NCBI RefSeq assembly: GCF_000003605.2
Contig: NW_003134344.1
Span: 587,313-610,486 of the forward strand
Source: Saccoglossus kowalevskii
Lineage: Eukaryota > Hemichordata > Enteropneusta > Harrimaniidae
Length of the DNA: 23,174 nucleotides
Direction of reading: 5' to 3'
The position numbers were made by a program, and so were the translations under genes. The notes beneath the pieces were generated by a model. That model did no database searches and was not told the DNA's origin. It worked only from the letters and a program-made list of their open reading frames with translations. Positions 1 to 11,232 of the stretch are shown here, piece after piece (within the stretch, counting starts at the first letter, position 1; every line of letters starts with the position of its first letter).

Positions 1-481
1 AGTCACTCACTGATACCTTGATGTATATTACTAGGTTATGTACAGTCACCACTTGATGCATTGATGTATATTACTAGGTTATGTACAGTCACCCACTTGA
101 TACCTTGATGTATATTACAGGTTATATACAGTCACACACTTGATACCTTGATGTATATTACTCGGTTATGTACATTCACCCACGCGATACCTTGATGTAT
201 ATTACCAGGTTATATACAGTCACCCACTTGATACCTTGATGTATATTACTAGATTATGTACAGTCACCCACTTGATACCTTGATGTATATTACTAGGTTA
301 TGTACAGTCACCCACTTGATACCTTGATGTATATTACTAGGTTATGTACAGTCACCCACTTGATACCTTGATGTATATTACTAGGTTATGTACAGTCACT
401 CACTTGATGCCTTGATGTATATTACTAGGTTATGTACAGTCACCCTCTCCATGCCTTGATGTATATTACTAGTTTATGTTC
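1..481. repeat. 44-bp minisatellite, about 11 tandem copies, cut by window start
   Basis: Eleven head-to-tail copies of a 44-bp unit can be laid out by eye, starting near 1, 44, 87, 130, 174, 218, 262, 306, 350, 394 and 438. The first three are 43 bp through single-base losses. The most constant part is ttgatgtatattactagg followed by ttatgtac; the most variable part is the cacccacttgat segment. Copies 7 to 9 are essentially identical, which suggests recent homogenisation in the middle, while copy 11 is diverged (ctctccatg) as expected at an array edge. The array continues off the left side of the window, so total copy number is unknown. The unit is not a multiple of 3 and carries no reading frame. 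Confidence 0.97.
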
Positions 482-539
482 TTTGGTTCGAATTGAATAG
501 TTAATGAGCAAAAGATGTACTCTCTACTTTAGCCAGTTT

Positions 540-930
540 CATCTGATGTATATTATCAACTCATTCTATCTGTTTCTGTCAACGTGCTCGGAGTCGAAAT
601 CGTCGAAATCAGAGCCTGTGCCCTGATGATGGTCGGAGGCGCTTTGTAGTAATGTTAAACAACGAAACACTCCTTCCCAATGCATTGTTTAGAAAAAAAT
701 AGTACTTGAAATTATTGACATAGTAAGAGTACTTTTCCAGTAAATGGAGACAAAGAATTCTTAGTTAATGAAAACTGTCCACTATCAAAAGTAATCGCCA
801 TGCTTTAAATCTCGGGGCACGAAGTATTGAGTGACCCCCCCCCCCCTCTTGATGTATTGCAATGTATTGCTTAGTTCTATTTAGTACCCCTCTTGACGCC
901 TCGCTGTATATCGCTGGGTGATGTCACGTC
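540..930. repeat. Decayed outlying copies of the 44-bp unit
   Basis: Beyond the clean array edge the same unit recurs in decayed form. Bases 544-555 read tgatgtatatta, the unit core, about 87 bases (two unit lengths) after the last regular copy. Two further copies lie at about 826-930: cttgatgtattg begins at 848 and cttgacgcctcg at 892, exactly 44 bases apart, and each is followed by a recognisable counterpart of the unit tail (ttagtac at 881-887; gtatatcgctggg at 905-917). The C12 homopolymer at 835-846 falls where the unit normally reads caccc, so it probably arose by slippage inside that segment. Bases 556-825 show no clear copies. Confidence 0.7.
835..846. repeat. C12 homopolymer
   Basis: Twelve consecutive C residues directly precede a decayed 44-bp repeat copy. 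Two similar G runs exist elsewhere in the window (G11 at 4501-4511, G9 at 16,281-16,289). Confidence 0.95.
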
Positions 931-1501
931 TCCATGACAACGTCACAAACGTTCATAATACATATTGTTCTATATCTACAATGGTTGTGTGACTTAATCG
1001 TTAACGCAGTGCCTGTGGTATATATACAATTAAATCGCGTGCCCGTCTTTTCAATATATTCATAATGAAAACCGCATTCAACAAGACATAGTATATGTCG
1101 GAATGTGAAAACATATCTGTAAACGTTCTCGTAGTGATTGTTCTATAGTCGCGTACCTTGCGTGCACATCTCACGTATTTCAACGTCATCAAAACGTCAT
1201 TTCCCGCGGCAGGTTACTCTTTTGTATCCCGTTCTTTTCTTCGGCATACTCGGGATTGCTTCACCATGGTGTGTGCATGAAGTGAAACTCTCATTTAACC
1301 AGAAGAGCAGAGAGCAGACGCATTTAATGAAAGCCGTACGTTCTGCACGTAGTAAGAGAATTGGGCGATGTGGTGGCAAATTGTTGGTATAAGGCAATTA
1401 GTGGATTTCTTTTTCTCTAACACATTCAAACTTTAGTCCTTACCCTTTGCCATTTCCTATCTGTTCTGAATAACTCACGTGATCCCGGGCGACGTGTCAG
1501 T

Positions 1502-1516
1502 CTTGCACGTTGCAAG
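1502..1516. other. Short perfect hairpin cttgca-cgt-tgcaag
   Basis: The arms cttgca and tgcaag are exact reverse complements around a 3-base loop. It lies in a GC-rich patch shortly after a CACGTG box. No RNA family fits; it may simply be a chance palindrome. Confidence 0.5.
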
Positions 1517-1796
1517 GCTCGGGTTAAAGTGCTCTCCTCGAGAAGGAAACGTTGTCTTTTGGTCGCGCCACCTTTCAGGAGAGTGTAGACAAAGTGCTTT
1601 GTGTGTGTGAATAACCCCGCCCAAGTTGATTCGCGTGAGAATATTAGATTTGTCAACATTCTTTTTTAATTGAAAATGTCAAATGAACATTTCCCTGATA
1701 GTACGAATTAGTGGCGTCCTGAGAGCGAAGGGATGCACGTATTGATCGGCGCGACCTTATCTAACCACAGTTATTGTATTCAAGGAGGTTTATAGG

Positions 1797-1815
1797 TCGC
1801 CCGAAGTCCCTTCGG
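1797..1815. other. Short hairpin with ccgaag / cttcgg arms
   Basis: The sequence gcccgaagtcccttcggcg forms a 6-bp perfect stem with a 3-base loop. The tcccttcg half also pairs with cgaaggga near 1724-1731, so a larger fold of about 90 bases is possible. No known RNA class is recognised. Confidence 0.4.
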
Positions 1816-2700
1816 CGTTCACCCCGCATCACAAACGCTACACTCAGAGAGCTTTGGTTTGTTCGCCCGAACACTTCAAGTTCGCACGCCTCTGAAGTTT
1901 ATGCATTCACATTACTGTGTACTAAACCCAATACACTAGAGATGATCTGGTGTTTTTGACTAAATTCACGTTTACATAACCGCTGCTGTGCCAACCCTTC
2001 GGGAAATCATTGAAACAGACACTCTCTCGACTATATGTGTATGCACTCACTCCCATGGGAACACGGCGCATCGGTAATCAAACGACATGTTTGACAAGAA
2101 TGATCTTCAAATAATAATTAGGGACTCTTCAATACTAATCCATCAAGATTTTAATCTGGTCTATGCTTGAACTAAGCAAGATACATATCACTGTGGTCAC
2201 GGCGAATTCCTATTCTTTGCTACCCTTTGTCTTCTGAATCGCTACATTGGAGAAAAGAGCGGGCAAACATTCACACTCATTTCGCGGAATGAGCGCACGA
2301 CCAACCCAGTCCAGGGAAGAGTGCTATAACGTCTGTACTACTGTCAAATAAAAATGCGTGCGTTGTAAATATGACGTAGTGTATCGAATACTTGAATACA
2401 AAAAAACCCAAGTGCCTTATTAGGATACAGCTTAGATCTGTCACTACTCACACTTGACCTTTATAACACTCGGGAGTAATTAAGTAAGAAAGAAGAAATT
2501 GTCTGTATATACAAGTGCAGAGCCGTTTTCATTTTCAGATGCTGCTGCTGAAAGTTGGTTGTGACCCGAAAGTTCAACTCTACTGTCACGAAATGAATCA
2601 ACACACGACGTGATCAGGGTTTGAATCAGCGACCCCGTATGTTGCATAATATCAAATACTAGCATGGTGAAGGTAGTGACATTTTAGAGAAGATATCCAT

Positions 2701-5400
2701 CATAACAACTGGCGTGGTTCGGGTCACGTGGTACATGGCAATGTGAGATTGCTGAACGGAGATATTGAGAAAATATAAACAAATTAAGACACATTTTCCC
2801 CACAAGCGAAATCTACAAATTAGATGTGTATCAACTCGATTATTTAAACTTTAAAGATATCGTTGCCTAAAGCAACGACTCATAGATCATTACAAGTGTG
2901 ATGAGTGAGGACATTAGTTGTACTGTGCATAGAATACATTTGTTGAGTCACGGTCGTGTGTCATGACAGACAATTACGGGATCCAGGGATATACGACTGG
3001 ATATACCGAATTCCATACGGGCAATGTGAAATTCGTTGGTGTGTGATGAGTCTACTCGAAGGTCGTTCCTATGGTAGGATACAACTTTTGGCAATTCACA
3101 TATTTTGAACAATAAAGATGCAAATAAAATTGTAATTTCCCATGGAGCGCATTGTACTTAAATCGTTATTTACATTTTGTGTGCGTAAGAAATTTCGAAT
3201 TTCTACGAAAATCCCATTATGTATAATGAGATATTTTGAATGCATGTTATTCACGATGGGTAATTTGTACCTGCTTGTTCACAGTGGGATATTTGGATGA
3301 AACATACACGCTGAACATACGTGGTATATAATAGAATATTTCACTTTTTGAACCCCCACAATTGGCTCTCTTGGTTTCAACTTTTATACTGTATGATTTG
3401 TTTAATAAGCATGGCGCCTTGAATGATATTTTTGTGTGTACTCTATACAGAGCGGACGACTGTGTTGAATAATTTACCACGGAATTCATTGAGCTAAAAA
3501 TGATAGGACGCTTCGAATTCTGTTATTTGTGTATCTTTGATTTTAGTGACTCGTTACCTGCAAAAGACAAAAGTCTTATGTTCTTGAAATAATTCTATAC
3601 GTTGTTCGTAAACAGGATTATTTGTGTACCTCACATACTGGACATTAGCTCAGATTTGACACAAGTCTTAATGCACATATGATGGTATACGAGATAAACC
3701 GTTACTCACTATTTCAAATCTTGTTAGCGATCTCGTCAGCTTTTTTTACGACAAAATGACATGGTATATATTTAAATGGGCTATCTTTGCTCCCACGTGA
3801 CAAGCACATGAAGCGGTATATCAAGGCTGAAAAACACATTTTGTGAGTTGGGAATTGACTGAACTAATAACACATTCTTCTCTATTATTTTTCATGCAAC
3901 GCGTTAAATATACACTATTAGTATGTTTACTGCTGCAATTAAAAAAACACATCTGAATATATAATATATACTTCCACGTAAACTGGCTGACAAATACGAT
4001 TGCATCACTGAACCCGTTAGCGAGCCAACGAGATACAAATCTTGTTAATTTTGAAGGCCGTCACTATGACTTTTCTATGACTACAACAATTGAAATAAGA
4101 AAGTTATCCTTGTCTATCGATCTATCAGGAATCCGATATCAATCGATGGCTTTCGGGCAATTTCACGTGGAGCTGTACTTATTAATATGTATACAGTGCA
4201 ACATCGTACACCTGCGATAGCTTTAATATGTAAATGCACGCGAACAAAGAATACACATATTCATTCTTATTCATTCTTGTCTTCGTAGTATCTTGAATTT
4301 ATTATATAGCCAACAATAACGACGACTGGTTCAACTGATTGATTAGGCAATCGTTTCACGCTAGCATTCGACCTATAGAGCTAAATCATTACACAATATT
4401 ATGTTGTTTAAAAAAAAGAATAAAAGTGAACAAAAACGAATTTTCACATCAGATATAATTTGCTATGATTTTTTTCAAGTGCATCATAATCGGGGAAGGA
4501 GGGGGGGGGGGTTAACACTTGCTGTTTTCTGGGAACCCCCACTGGCATACTAAACAACAATGGTCTCGTTAATCATATTTGATCTGTCAATGATAAAGCA
4601 GTATTTGTTTGCGAGGATCATCGGTGGATGTATACTGCCCTAGCCTCGTTTTGATTTTTGAATTATAATAAATGGGACGCTGTCGAATCTCGTGGGAGAA
4701 TATGTAGCAATAAGAATGAATAAAACATCAGTCTTCATGCAAGGGTGATGTTAGAGATTACATACCGAAAGTACCAAATTAGAATATTACTAAAATTAGG
4801 ATGTTCACAGTTTGTTTACCGAAATGTTATCGTTGTCATAATGTTGTCACACAATATAGACCGACAAGCCAGTTTGTAGCGTCAAACAAGGTCGGCGCAT
4901 GCGTACTCAAAGACGGACAGGATGAAAAATGGTCCGTTGTTTGAGTAAGACGAAATCCCACCTGAGACCAGTGAATGAAAGCACGAAACGATTGCACAGT
5001 TAACTAATTAATATAAATCACCTTCGTCACTTTAGTACATGTATTCTTTGATTTACAAATGCGTAACCAATTTGTGTGTCTTCATTGAATCGACAGGGTT
5101 GGCTATTCCCGGTAGTGGTGTCTCAGCCATGATGTCAACAAAGCTGTTAAGGACGATGTCAAATTACCATATACTAATTGATTACGACAGTTGAGGGAGA
5201 AAATGGCGTTATAACTATTATTTATCAGATATTCTAGCGCGGTTGAAATTACTACAAATGGTCTCTTAACTCCGCGTGGATATCGAAATCAGTATAAAAA
5301 AAAGTGTACTCAGGGAATATACTAATAAAATATCACCAATTATTGCCTCATCATTGAGATTTGTGAGATATAGGACGATCCATTATTAGGAAACCTAGGC
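2701..5400. other. No recognisable gene, RNA or transposon
   Basis: Only short frames with no family resemblance occur here (for example 80 codons on the minus strand at 3247-3489). Points of note are the G11 tract at 4501-4511, the NRF1-like sequence gcgcatgcgt at 4895-4904, and a short protein-like stretch near 5120-5210 that is interrupted by stops. The rest shows no feature I can support. Confidence 0.5.
4501..4511. repeat. G11 homopolymer
   Basis: Eleven G residues in a row follow a purine-rich lead-in (ggggaagga). It could favour slippage or quadruplex-like structure, but no function is evident. Confidence 0.95.
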
Positions 5401-5420
5401 GGGACAATGAAGTACGATAG

Positions 5421-5618
5421 ATGGCTTCACTTTCATCTATTCCGACGGATGATCCGCGAGTTTTAGCGCTGTCTGAACCGGGTACATCACCCGACGCAAT
5501 GAAGATGTAAGCACGTCACGTAGGAGTAGCCGTTTGCATGGTGTTAAACCGAATAGGACTACGGGGAATTGAGATCGATGATGAAGCATTTCAAGAGAAG
5601 AGTAGTAGTGTATCATGA
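5421..5618 (+). pseudogene. Weak candidate: protein-like frame with one stop at a possible splice donor
   Basis: An ATG at 5421 opens 29 codons beginning MASLSSIPTDDPRVLAL and ending at TAA (5508-5510). The same frame then stays open for 35 more codons, including GLRGIEIDDEAFQEK, to TGA at 5616-5618. The residue mix (Ser, Thr, Pro, Asp, Glu) is more protein-like than most chance frames nearby. The stop overlaps GTAAGC at 5507-5512, a good match to a eukaryotic 5' splice site, so bases 5421-5506 could be a first coding exon; alternatively this is a pseudogene fragment or chance. An upstream ATG at 5407 opens a 20-codon frame, and the minus strand is also open here (5437-5694). No domain is recognised. 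Confidence 0.15.
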
Positions 5619-7740
5619 TAACATGATTGTTGTACAATGATCTGTGTGGCCAGTGTCTCATTGTTTGACGATTACTGAGTTTAAATACTGCCATGCGGTT
5701 CGGTGACAGTCAGTCATACATAGTTGAAATCTTTCAGGTTACCCTTCTGAAATAAGAAAGTGTAATATATCCTTCGACTTATGACAAATAATTAACATAT
5801 ACCTATATAATACTCTCGTACAAGTGGCCTAATTATGTAAATATTGTCCAACTAGTCGAACTGTCCTCAAATAAGCGTAGTCCAGACATTTGCCTTGGCA
5901 TGTTAACATGTTAAAGTTGATATTTACACTGTATGTACTCTGTTATTTATTGAGTTGCAATCACTGGATATTAGCATTAACTATGCAGGTATTGTCATCG
6001 ATGTCTTCATGTTGTCACTTGAGACCATGTTTATGCAAGCGTATCATAACGATTCATCTTATGAACAAAAATCCTTCATTTGCATATTTTGCTCTCGCAG
6101 CTTTAAAATGACGGAGCTCCGATAAACATTTGTTAATTAGATTATATAAAGTGAACTTTACCAGTTATTCGCATTGGGCAGTAACATGGTTTTACCAACT
6201 CTTGTCAAGGGATTTTTAGATATACATTGCCAATACAGCCAAAATACTTACTCACGTAATCAGAAGACCAATGGCATTGGTGCAGAGTTCTGGTCATTTT
6301 GGTCGCAATTAGCATAAAATTAATTGGCTTGTAGATTCAGTTGCAGACACCTCACTATGGAATTAATTATGTTCTTACCACTGGTACACCTGTGTACTGT
6401 AAAATGCGTAATATTGTAAATTTAGTATTAAATTTTCAAACAACTGGTTCGATTTCACCAAATGATTCCCATATACGAATGCACGGCATATTATCATGAC
6501 CGTTTTTAGCAATTTCAGTTACAAGTGAACCAACAAATAAATGTATTTTAGATGATTTTTTGTTTGTCGACATTTGAAATATTTAATTAAATAATAATAT
6601 GTAATTAAATAATATGCATAAAATATTAGCTTAGCGACGACTAGACTGTATTACTGACAACTCGTTTATAAAATAAATGAAAAGAACAATAAAAAAGAAC
6701 AATAACAAGAAATGTCACCCTCAGCGCCGTTAGTGTGAACACACGGCACTGATGTTTCAAATGCAACAACTGAAAATCCACAACAATACTGTAACACAGC
6801 TATTGTAAAATTACGATGTTTATTTCAAATGCAATTACACCATTACGAAAACAAAATCACCATTTTGGAAAGTGAAATCAATACTAACCTTTTCATTTAA
6901 TATTCAAGATTTTTGTTTCGAACTTTTTATGTAATTTGAACACAATGATAACGGTTATATTTACCACACTAATCAAATCTTAGCAAAATGATGAGGTTAA
7001 AGAACAAATAACATTATTCCCTACAACATAGTTCGATACGTATGTGTGAAACAATTGTGATCGCATGTTACTGCAATGCAAACCATTATAGCACACGAGA
7101 GCCAGGTCACCCTTGACATGTCGCAGGGAAAAAGAACAAACTCCATCTGGTGGTTAGGCTGGTGATACTATACAGTTGAAATGTAAACCAATGATAGACG
7201 TTATCCAATCTTACTTACTACAAGAAGAGAATAACGAGTTAAAGAGCTGATATGATTTACATACAATAATGCCATTAATTAGAGCATGGGCGGAATTGTT
7301 CTTATTTATAGGCGTAAACAGACTGCAAGGGAAAACCCAAACATCGAAGTCAGAATGACGTTTATGTAAAGATGTCCCGAAGTCCCCAAATAATTGTCTG
7401 ACAAGCTGATTTGAAAAAAAAAACTAAGGAAGCGACATCGAATTGCATTTCTCCTGTGACTGACATATACGGAACCACGTGATCATGCGACGCACAGGCG
7501 TTCTGTAATTGATCGCCGTGGAACCGATTTAGACCGACTGTTGTCCAGGTTACAGTCATCACTTCAATACGTCCAACGTTCAGAATTGCAAGATTTATAT
7601 AGTATGACAGATATAAAATAACAAGCAAGCTAGGCAGGGGATAAAACTAAAATAATACTGCTAATCGTGTTTTAATAATTCCGATTAGTAGCAAGCTAAA
7701 ATAGCTATAAACATGGTTTATGCCATCAAATAAAGTGACT
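5619..7740. other. No recognisable gene; A+T-rich non-coding stretch
   Basis: Frames are short and unrelated to any family I know. Two isolated perfect octamers occur, ATTTGCAT at 6078-6085 and, just beyond this stretch, at 7928-7935. A short direct duplication of aaaagaacaata is visible near 6680-6705. A minus-strand frame at 7362-7628 (88 codons) is unassigned. Confidence 0.5.
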
Positions 7741-7751
7741 ATTAATTAAGC

Positions 7752-7808
7752 AGCCATTGTCACGTGGGTTGGGTGGAGGGTTGTACGCGCACAGACGCAT
7801 GCGCACTA
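7752..7808. promoter_or_regulatory. Promoter-like cluster: GCCATT, CACGTG and CGCATGCGC motifs
   Basis: Within about 55 bases the plus strand carries gccattgt (7753-7760, YY1-like), tcacgtgg (7760-7767, USF/Myc-type E-box), a GC-rich purine stretch, acgcgcac and acgcatgcgc (7795-7804, a strong match to the palindromic NRF1 site). This combination is typical of TATA-less metazoan housekeeping promoters as a class. It stands out from the surrounding A+T-rich DNA. No convincing coding exon is seen on either side, so the transcribed strand cannot be assigned, and the cluster may be a distal element or coincidence. Confidence 0.35.
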
Positions 7809-7810
7809 CC

Positions 7811-8960
7811 ATGTATGCTACGCAATTCATTAACCGCATATCTATTGCATGGCATATTGAAGACAATGTGTCGATGTTGTATAATTTAACACCATAAGTA
7901 ATTATCTAAACACGTTATACTTATTACATTTGCATCCTTATAATGTAGTATGAATTATATATTGATTCGTATTATACGCCAAAGTCAATAGAAGCGTGAG
8001 TACATCAACACCTGTTTCTATACGTCTCAACTGTTGTAGAAATGCCAATCATGTTTTCTTAATGTATAGTGCAACCTGTTTCATGGCATTGTACATACAA
8101 TTCGTAATTACTCTATTTTGCTATTACGTAACTTAATAGAGACTGCCCGTTTTGATGTTCCACCTTTGTTTTTTTGTAGAATTACATTGTATACATTAAC
8201 TGTTGAGTTTGAATAATATTTTTAGCAAAGTATTTGAATTTCGTTGAAAACAAATTGTACACGTTTGTTGTATCATTTATTTCTTTTTTCGTGTTTAGCA
8301 GAATTCCTAAAGAAATATGTTAAAATAAGGAACACAAAGAAACCACTTTGTCAGATTATATACTAATATATTAATGATGTGCTTGCCATCATCATCTAAA
8401 TGTGTGTTATATATGTAATTGAACTTCAAGATCTAGATCAAGGAAAACATATAACAAGCTGCTTTTGTACATTTGTCTGCTTTTCACCTTAGTACCCTGT
8501 CCGTCATTGACAAACAAACTGACCGTCCTTCTGCGGCTTCACATATTGTTTTCTTAGATATTATATTCTGCCTGTACGGAATTGTTTTTTGCCTTTAGTA
8601 ATGATTTGTTTACGTATCGTGAATTTAATTCTGTAATTCTATAAGTATTATATGTTAGACAACACAACAAAACACACAATTCGTTCTTCTAGTTAGCACA
8701 CTGTTTTACATAACTATTGATAATTTGGATTATTCTATTTTTGTTTGAAAATGCATCGAAAATACCATATGATTCCCGGATATGTCGTCAAAGTACCCGC
8801 TTCAATGAATCTCATTAACGTTTCGATCATGAGAGCCTTGAGGAAATACACAACCCATGTATTGTTCACACTTTTCAGTTCTATTCACATAAAAAACCAT
8901 TGTTCATATCGTTCCAAGAAGGTGTCCATTGCGAACAGCCACAGTACCTTTACAGAAACC
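7811..8960. other. No recognisable gene; A+T-rich non-coding stretch
   Basis: The longest frame (8745-8972, plus) has no family resemblance. Apart from the octamer at 7928-7935 and many T-rich runs, no supported feature was found. Confidence 0.5.
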
Positions 8961-8965
8961 AGGTT

Positions 8966-9064
8966 GTTATGAATAATATTCATGCGAATAATTTGCAGGT
9001 GGCCGGTAATTCTCGTCACGCCGTTATGAAAAAAATAATTGTCATGCGAATAATTTGCAGGTGC
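8966..9064. repeat. Two-copy direct repeat containing a duplicated 21-bp motif
   Basis: The 21-base string catgcgaataatttgcaggtg, split here as catgcgaataatt plus tgcaggtg, occurs identically at 8981-9001 and 9043-9063, 62 bases apart. Similarity extends upstream as gttatgaa followed by an A+T-rich run in both copies, so the unit is about 40 bases with about 20 bases between copies. Each copy contains CAGGTG, an E-box of the Snail/ZEB type, next to an octamer-like atgcgaataatttgca. It may be a local duplication of a regulatory motif. Confidence 0.8.
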
Positions 9065-9239
9065 TCAATAATTATCAATAGAATCCTGCAATTACAAAAT
9101 AAAACGTCTGTAACATAATATTTAACTCAAAATTTGTAACATTTACAGCAACATCATGTTTACCTGTAATTTGTCTGCTTATTCACTATACCAGTTCTTT
9201 AAGTTTAATATATTGCACATTAATTAATAAAGGTTTAGT

Positions 9240-9295
9240 TTTCTGATACCGATTATAACAAGCGTGACATTTTGAAACTGTTATCGGTACGTACC
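9240..9295. other. Imperfect hairpin taccgat...atcggta
   Basis: The segment near 9246 (taccgat then aaca) pairs with tgttatcggta ending near 9291, around a loop of about 20 bases. The stem is about 11 bp with a short bulge. No known RNA family fits; it is recorded as visible structure only. Confidence 0.35.
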
Positions 9296-9727
9296 TAAAA
9301 TCTAACAAAAAAATGTGGGTAAAGAGTATATGAAAAAAATGCAATTATATAATTGGAGATAATAAAATACAAACTATTATTAATATACATTGTCAAATTT
9401 TCTTGAATATAATATGAAAGTAAGGAAATGAATGTCCTTCATTATCATTTAATTTTGACGAGAGATTATTGAAATATGTATACGAGTATTACAAAAATCA
9501 TTGTCAAGTATGAATTTGAAATTGTTTAAAAACTGTAATGTCAATAAGTAACATCATCATACAATGGTGCGATTGGTACAGATTCAAACTTTAAATTGTT
9601 GTATTCTTAGCACATTCGTCTAATAATACAGGTTTGCGTTTTTTTAATAAAAAATATTATCACGAAATGACTTTTATCTCAGGTCACCGCTTGTAAATTA
9701 GCCTTAATATTTTACAGCTCAAGATTA

Positions 9728-11126
9728 TGACGTCATTTAAAATTACGGACAACCATTTCTCAAATGCAAATGCAAGATATTCAAGTAAGTCGTTTAACCA
9801 AAGCTTGTGTAATGATCTTCAATATCATAATTGGTCATACAAACTTGTCCTATTTGCATATGTTTACTTTGCATATTGTTGTCAATTGTTACCAAATCTC
9901 TTTTATAATTTATCATTTGTACAATTAATTGTGTATTTTTGTCTTTTTTTCCAATGTGTAATTTGTGCAATTGTTTAATTTGATTATCTTGGATGATAAA
10001 ATTGGGTTTTAGCAAATGCAATTTGTCTGAATATGACTTGTTAGTGAAGTAATTACTTGACTTGTTCCACTTTAACATAAACACACTCAAAGCTATCTCA
10101 AGTGAAACTCAGATTTACTAATTTGCTATTAATTGACTGGGTTAAATAATGGCATTAAAAAGCTCCACGTCGACACTTGTTTGTGACATTATGATAAATT
10201 TGTGAAACAAAATTCAAATCTTCGAAATCATGTTTAATCGTATATACAGATGTTAAATGCGTGCTAGTAATTACAGAACTATGTTTTTTTTCAGATTGTA
10301 TTAAGACATTTCCATCATACAAATTATTGTCTTTTCGTATAAATTATGATTTACCATAGATTATGTTGCATAAAATATATGTCAAATAATTTGAGAAATT
10401 TCTTCTCTATTACATAATGATTAGTAAGGCAATGAATATACTTTCATTGATGGGCATTTGCCAATACTGAAATTATATTATATTGAGCTTTTAATATGGA
10501 ATTTTAAAGAAAATGTTATGATTCGATACTGAAAGGGTATATGATGGTTAGATTATTTGCTTATCTGATTATATGGAATGCAATGGTTTGCTATGACATC
10601 TGAGTTTATGGGACAATGTGTATGACAAAATGGTAATGTTGTATTGGCAAAATGGTAATTGACCAAGCTGTTCCAAACAGTTAAAATAATAGTATGTGAT
10701 ATAAATTACAAAATGCAAATAATTCATATTAATTTAGAATTGATACCTAGTTAGGTAATTAATTGTGTTAATTATAATGGTAATTAATTATTACTTAGTT
10801 AAATATTTAACTAATTAAACAAACTTAATGAGTTTTGCAGACATTTCTATAACAATTCGTAGTTTCTGTCAAATCAATCAATGTCACCATGAACGCTCAC
10901 TCAGAATCAATAATATTAAACGTCCGCACCGTTTGTTCTGATTATATGCAAATTAATATAGATTATTCAAATAAGCAGCTTTATTTTATATTTATGTTGA
11001 TCATCTCTTTGAGCTTTTGAGATATAATATCAGAATTGAAACAATATTGTGTGATTTTAAAAAAAAAACAGTTCTAAAAATTCTATCATAGAAAATAGTA
11101 AGATTCACAATACTATCCATGCAAAT
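9728..11126. promoter_or_regulatory. Cluster of five perfect POU octamers plus a full CRE
   Basis: Perfect octamers (ATGCAAAT or its complement) occur at 9764-9771, 9852-9859, 10,713-10,720, 10,946-10,953 and 11,119-11,126. The last two read ATGCAAATTAA, an octamer fused to a TAAT core. A palindromic CRE, TGACGTCA, lies at 9728-9735, only 28 bases before the first octamer. At this base composition I estimate about 0.1 octamers expected by chance in 1.4 kb on both strands. The block also holds many TAATTA sites near 10,750-10,830. This fits an enhancer bound by POU and homeodomain factors; that role is inference. The overlapping frames of 83 and 98 codons on opposite strands (9727-10,090) look like chance. 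Confidence 0.35.
10795..10814. other. 20-bp perfect palindrome in a TAATTA-rich block
   Basis: The sequence ttagttaaatatttaactaa is its own reverse complement over all 20 bases. It sits at the end of a block (10,741-10,830) dense in TAATTA, including the direct repeat ggtaattaatt at about 10,754 and 10,779. It could be a dimeric homeodomain-type target or simply a product of extreme A+T content. Confidence 0.8.
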
Positions 11127-11232
11127 TAAGTAAACACGAACATAAGTAATTGAAATATCGAAGAGCTTGTGTTTTTTAACATAACTTGAACATCTTATAT
11201 TTGTTTATATTGGGAACTAATAATATTTTTAG

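Larger units (their letters stand above)
931..2700. other. No recognisable gene; moderately CpG-rich non-coding stretch
   Basis: This stretch is visibly richer in G, C and CpG than the 8-12 kb region, with CACGTG at 1472-1477, cccgcgg near 1203-1209 and two short hairpins. It contains several frames of 60-84 codons on both strands, the longest at 1138-1392 (plus, 84 codons, basic C-terminal part). None matches a family I recognise, none has clear splice sites at its edges, and overlapping frames on the opposite strand are equally open. It could be a gene-flanking or first-intron region; nothing decides this. Confidence 0.5.

Noticed and set aside
1-481. CRISPR array
   Set aside because: The 44-bp units are directly contiguous with no unique spacers; this is a minisatellite in eukaryotic-type DNA.
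612-680. Hammerhead-ribozyme-like pieces (ctgatga at 623 and cgaaac at 662)
   Set aside because: Both core strings are present, but the 30 or so bases between them do not form stem II, and no stem I or III partner or cleavage triplet could be placed.
2600-2650. tRNA/SINE-like string gggtttgaatc
   Set aside because: Resembles a T-arm, but the flanking bases do not pair, and no A box, anticodon arm or acceptor stem was found.
3247-3489. Minus-strand frame of 80 codons
   Set aside because: No family resemblance, no splice signals, and length is expected by chance in this sequence.
5100-5215. Protein-like stretch with HDVNKAVKDDVKLPY
   Set aside because: Broken by stops within 20 codons on each side and matches no family I know; kept out of the feature list.
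9794-10090. Minus-strand frame of 98 codons overlapping an 83-codon plus frame
   Set aside because: Very A+T-rich, Asn/Lys/Ile-biased composition with no motif; typical chance frames at this base composition.
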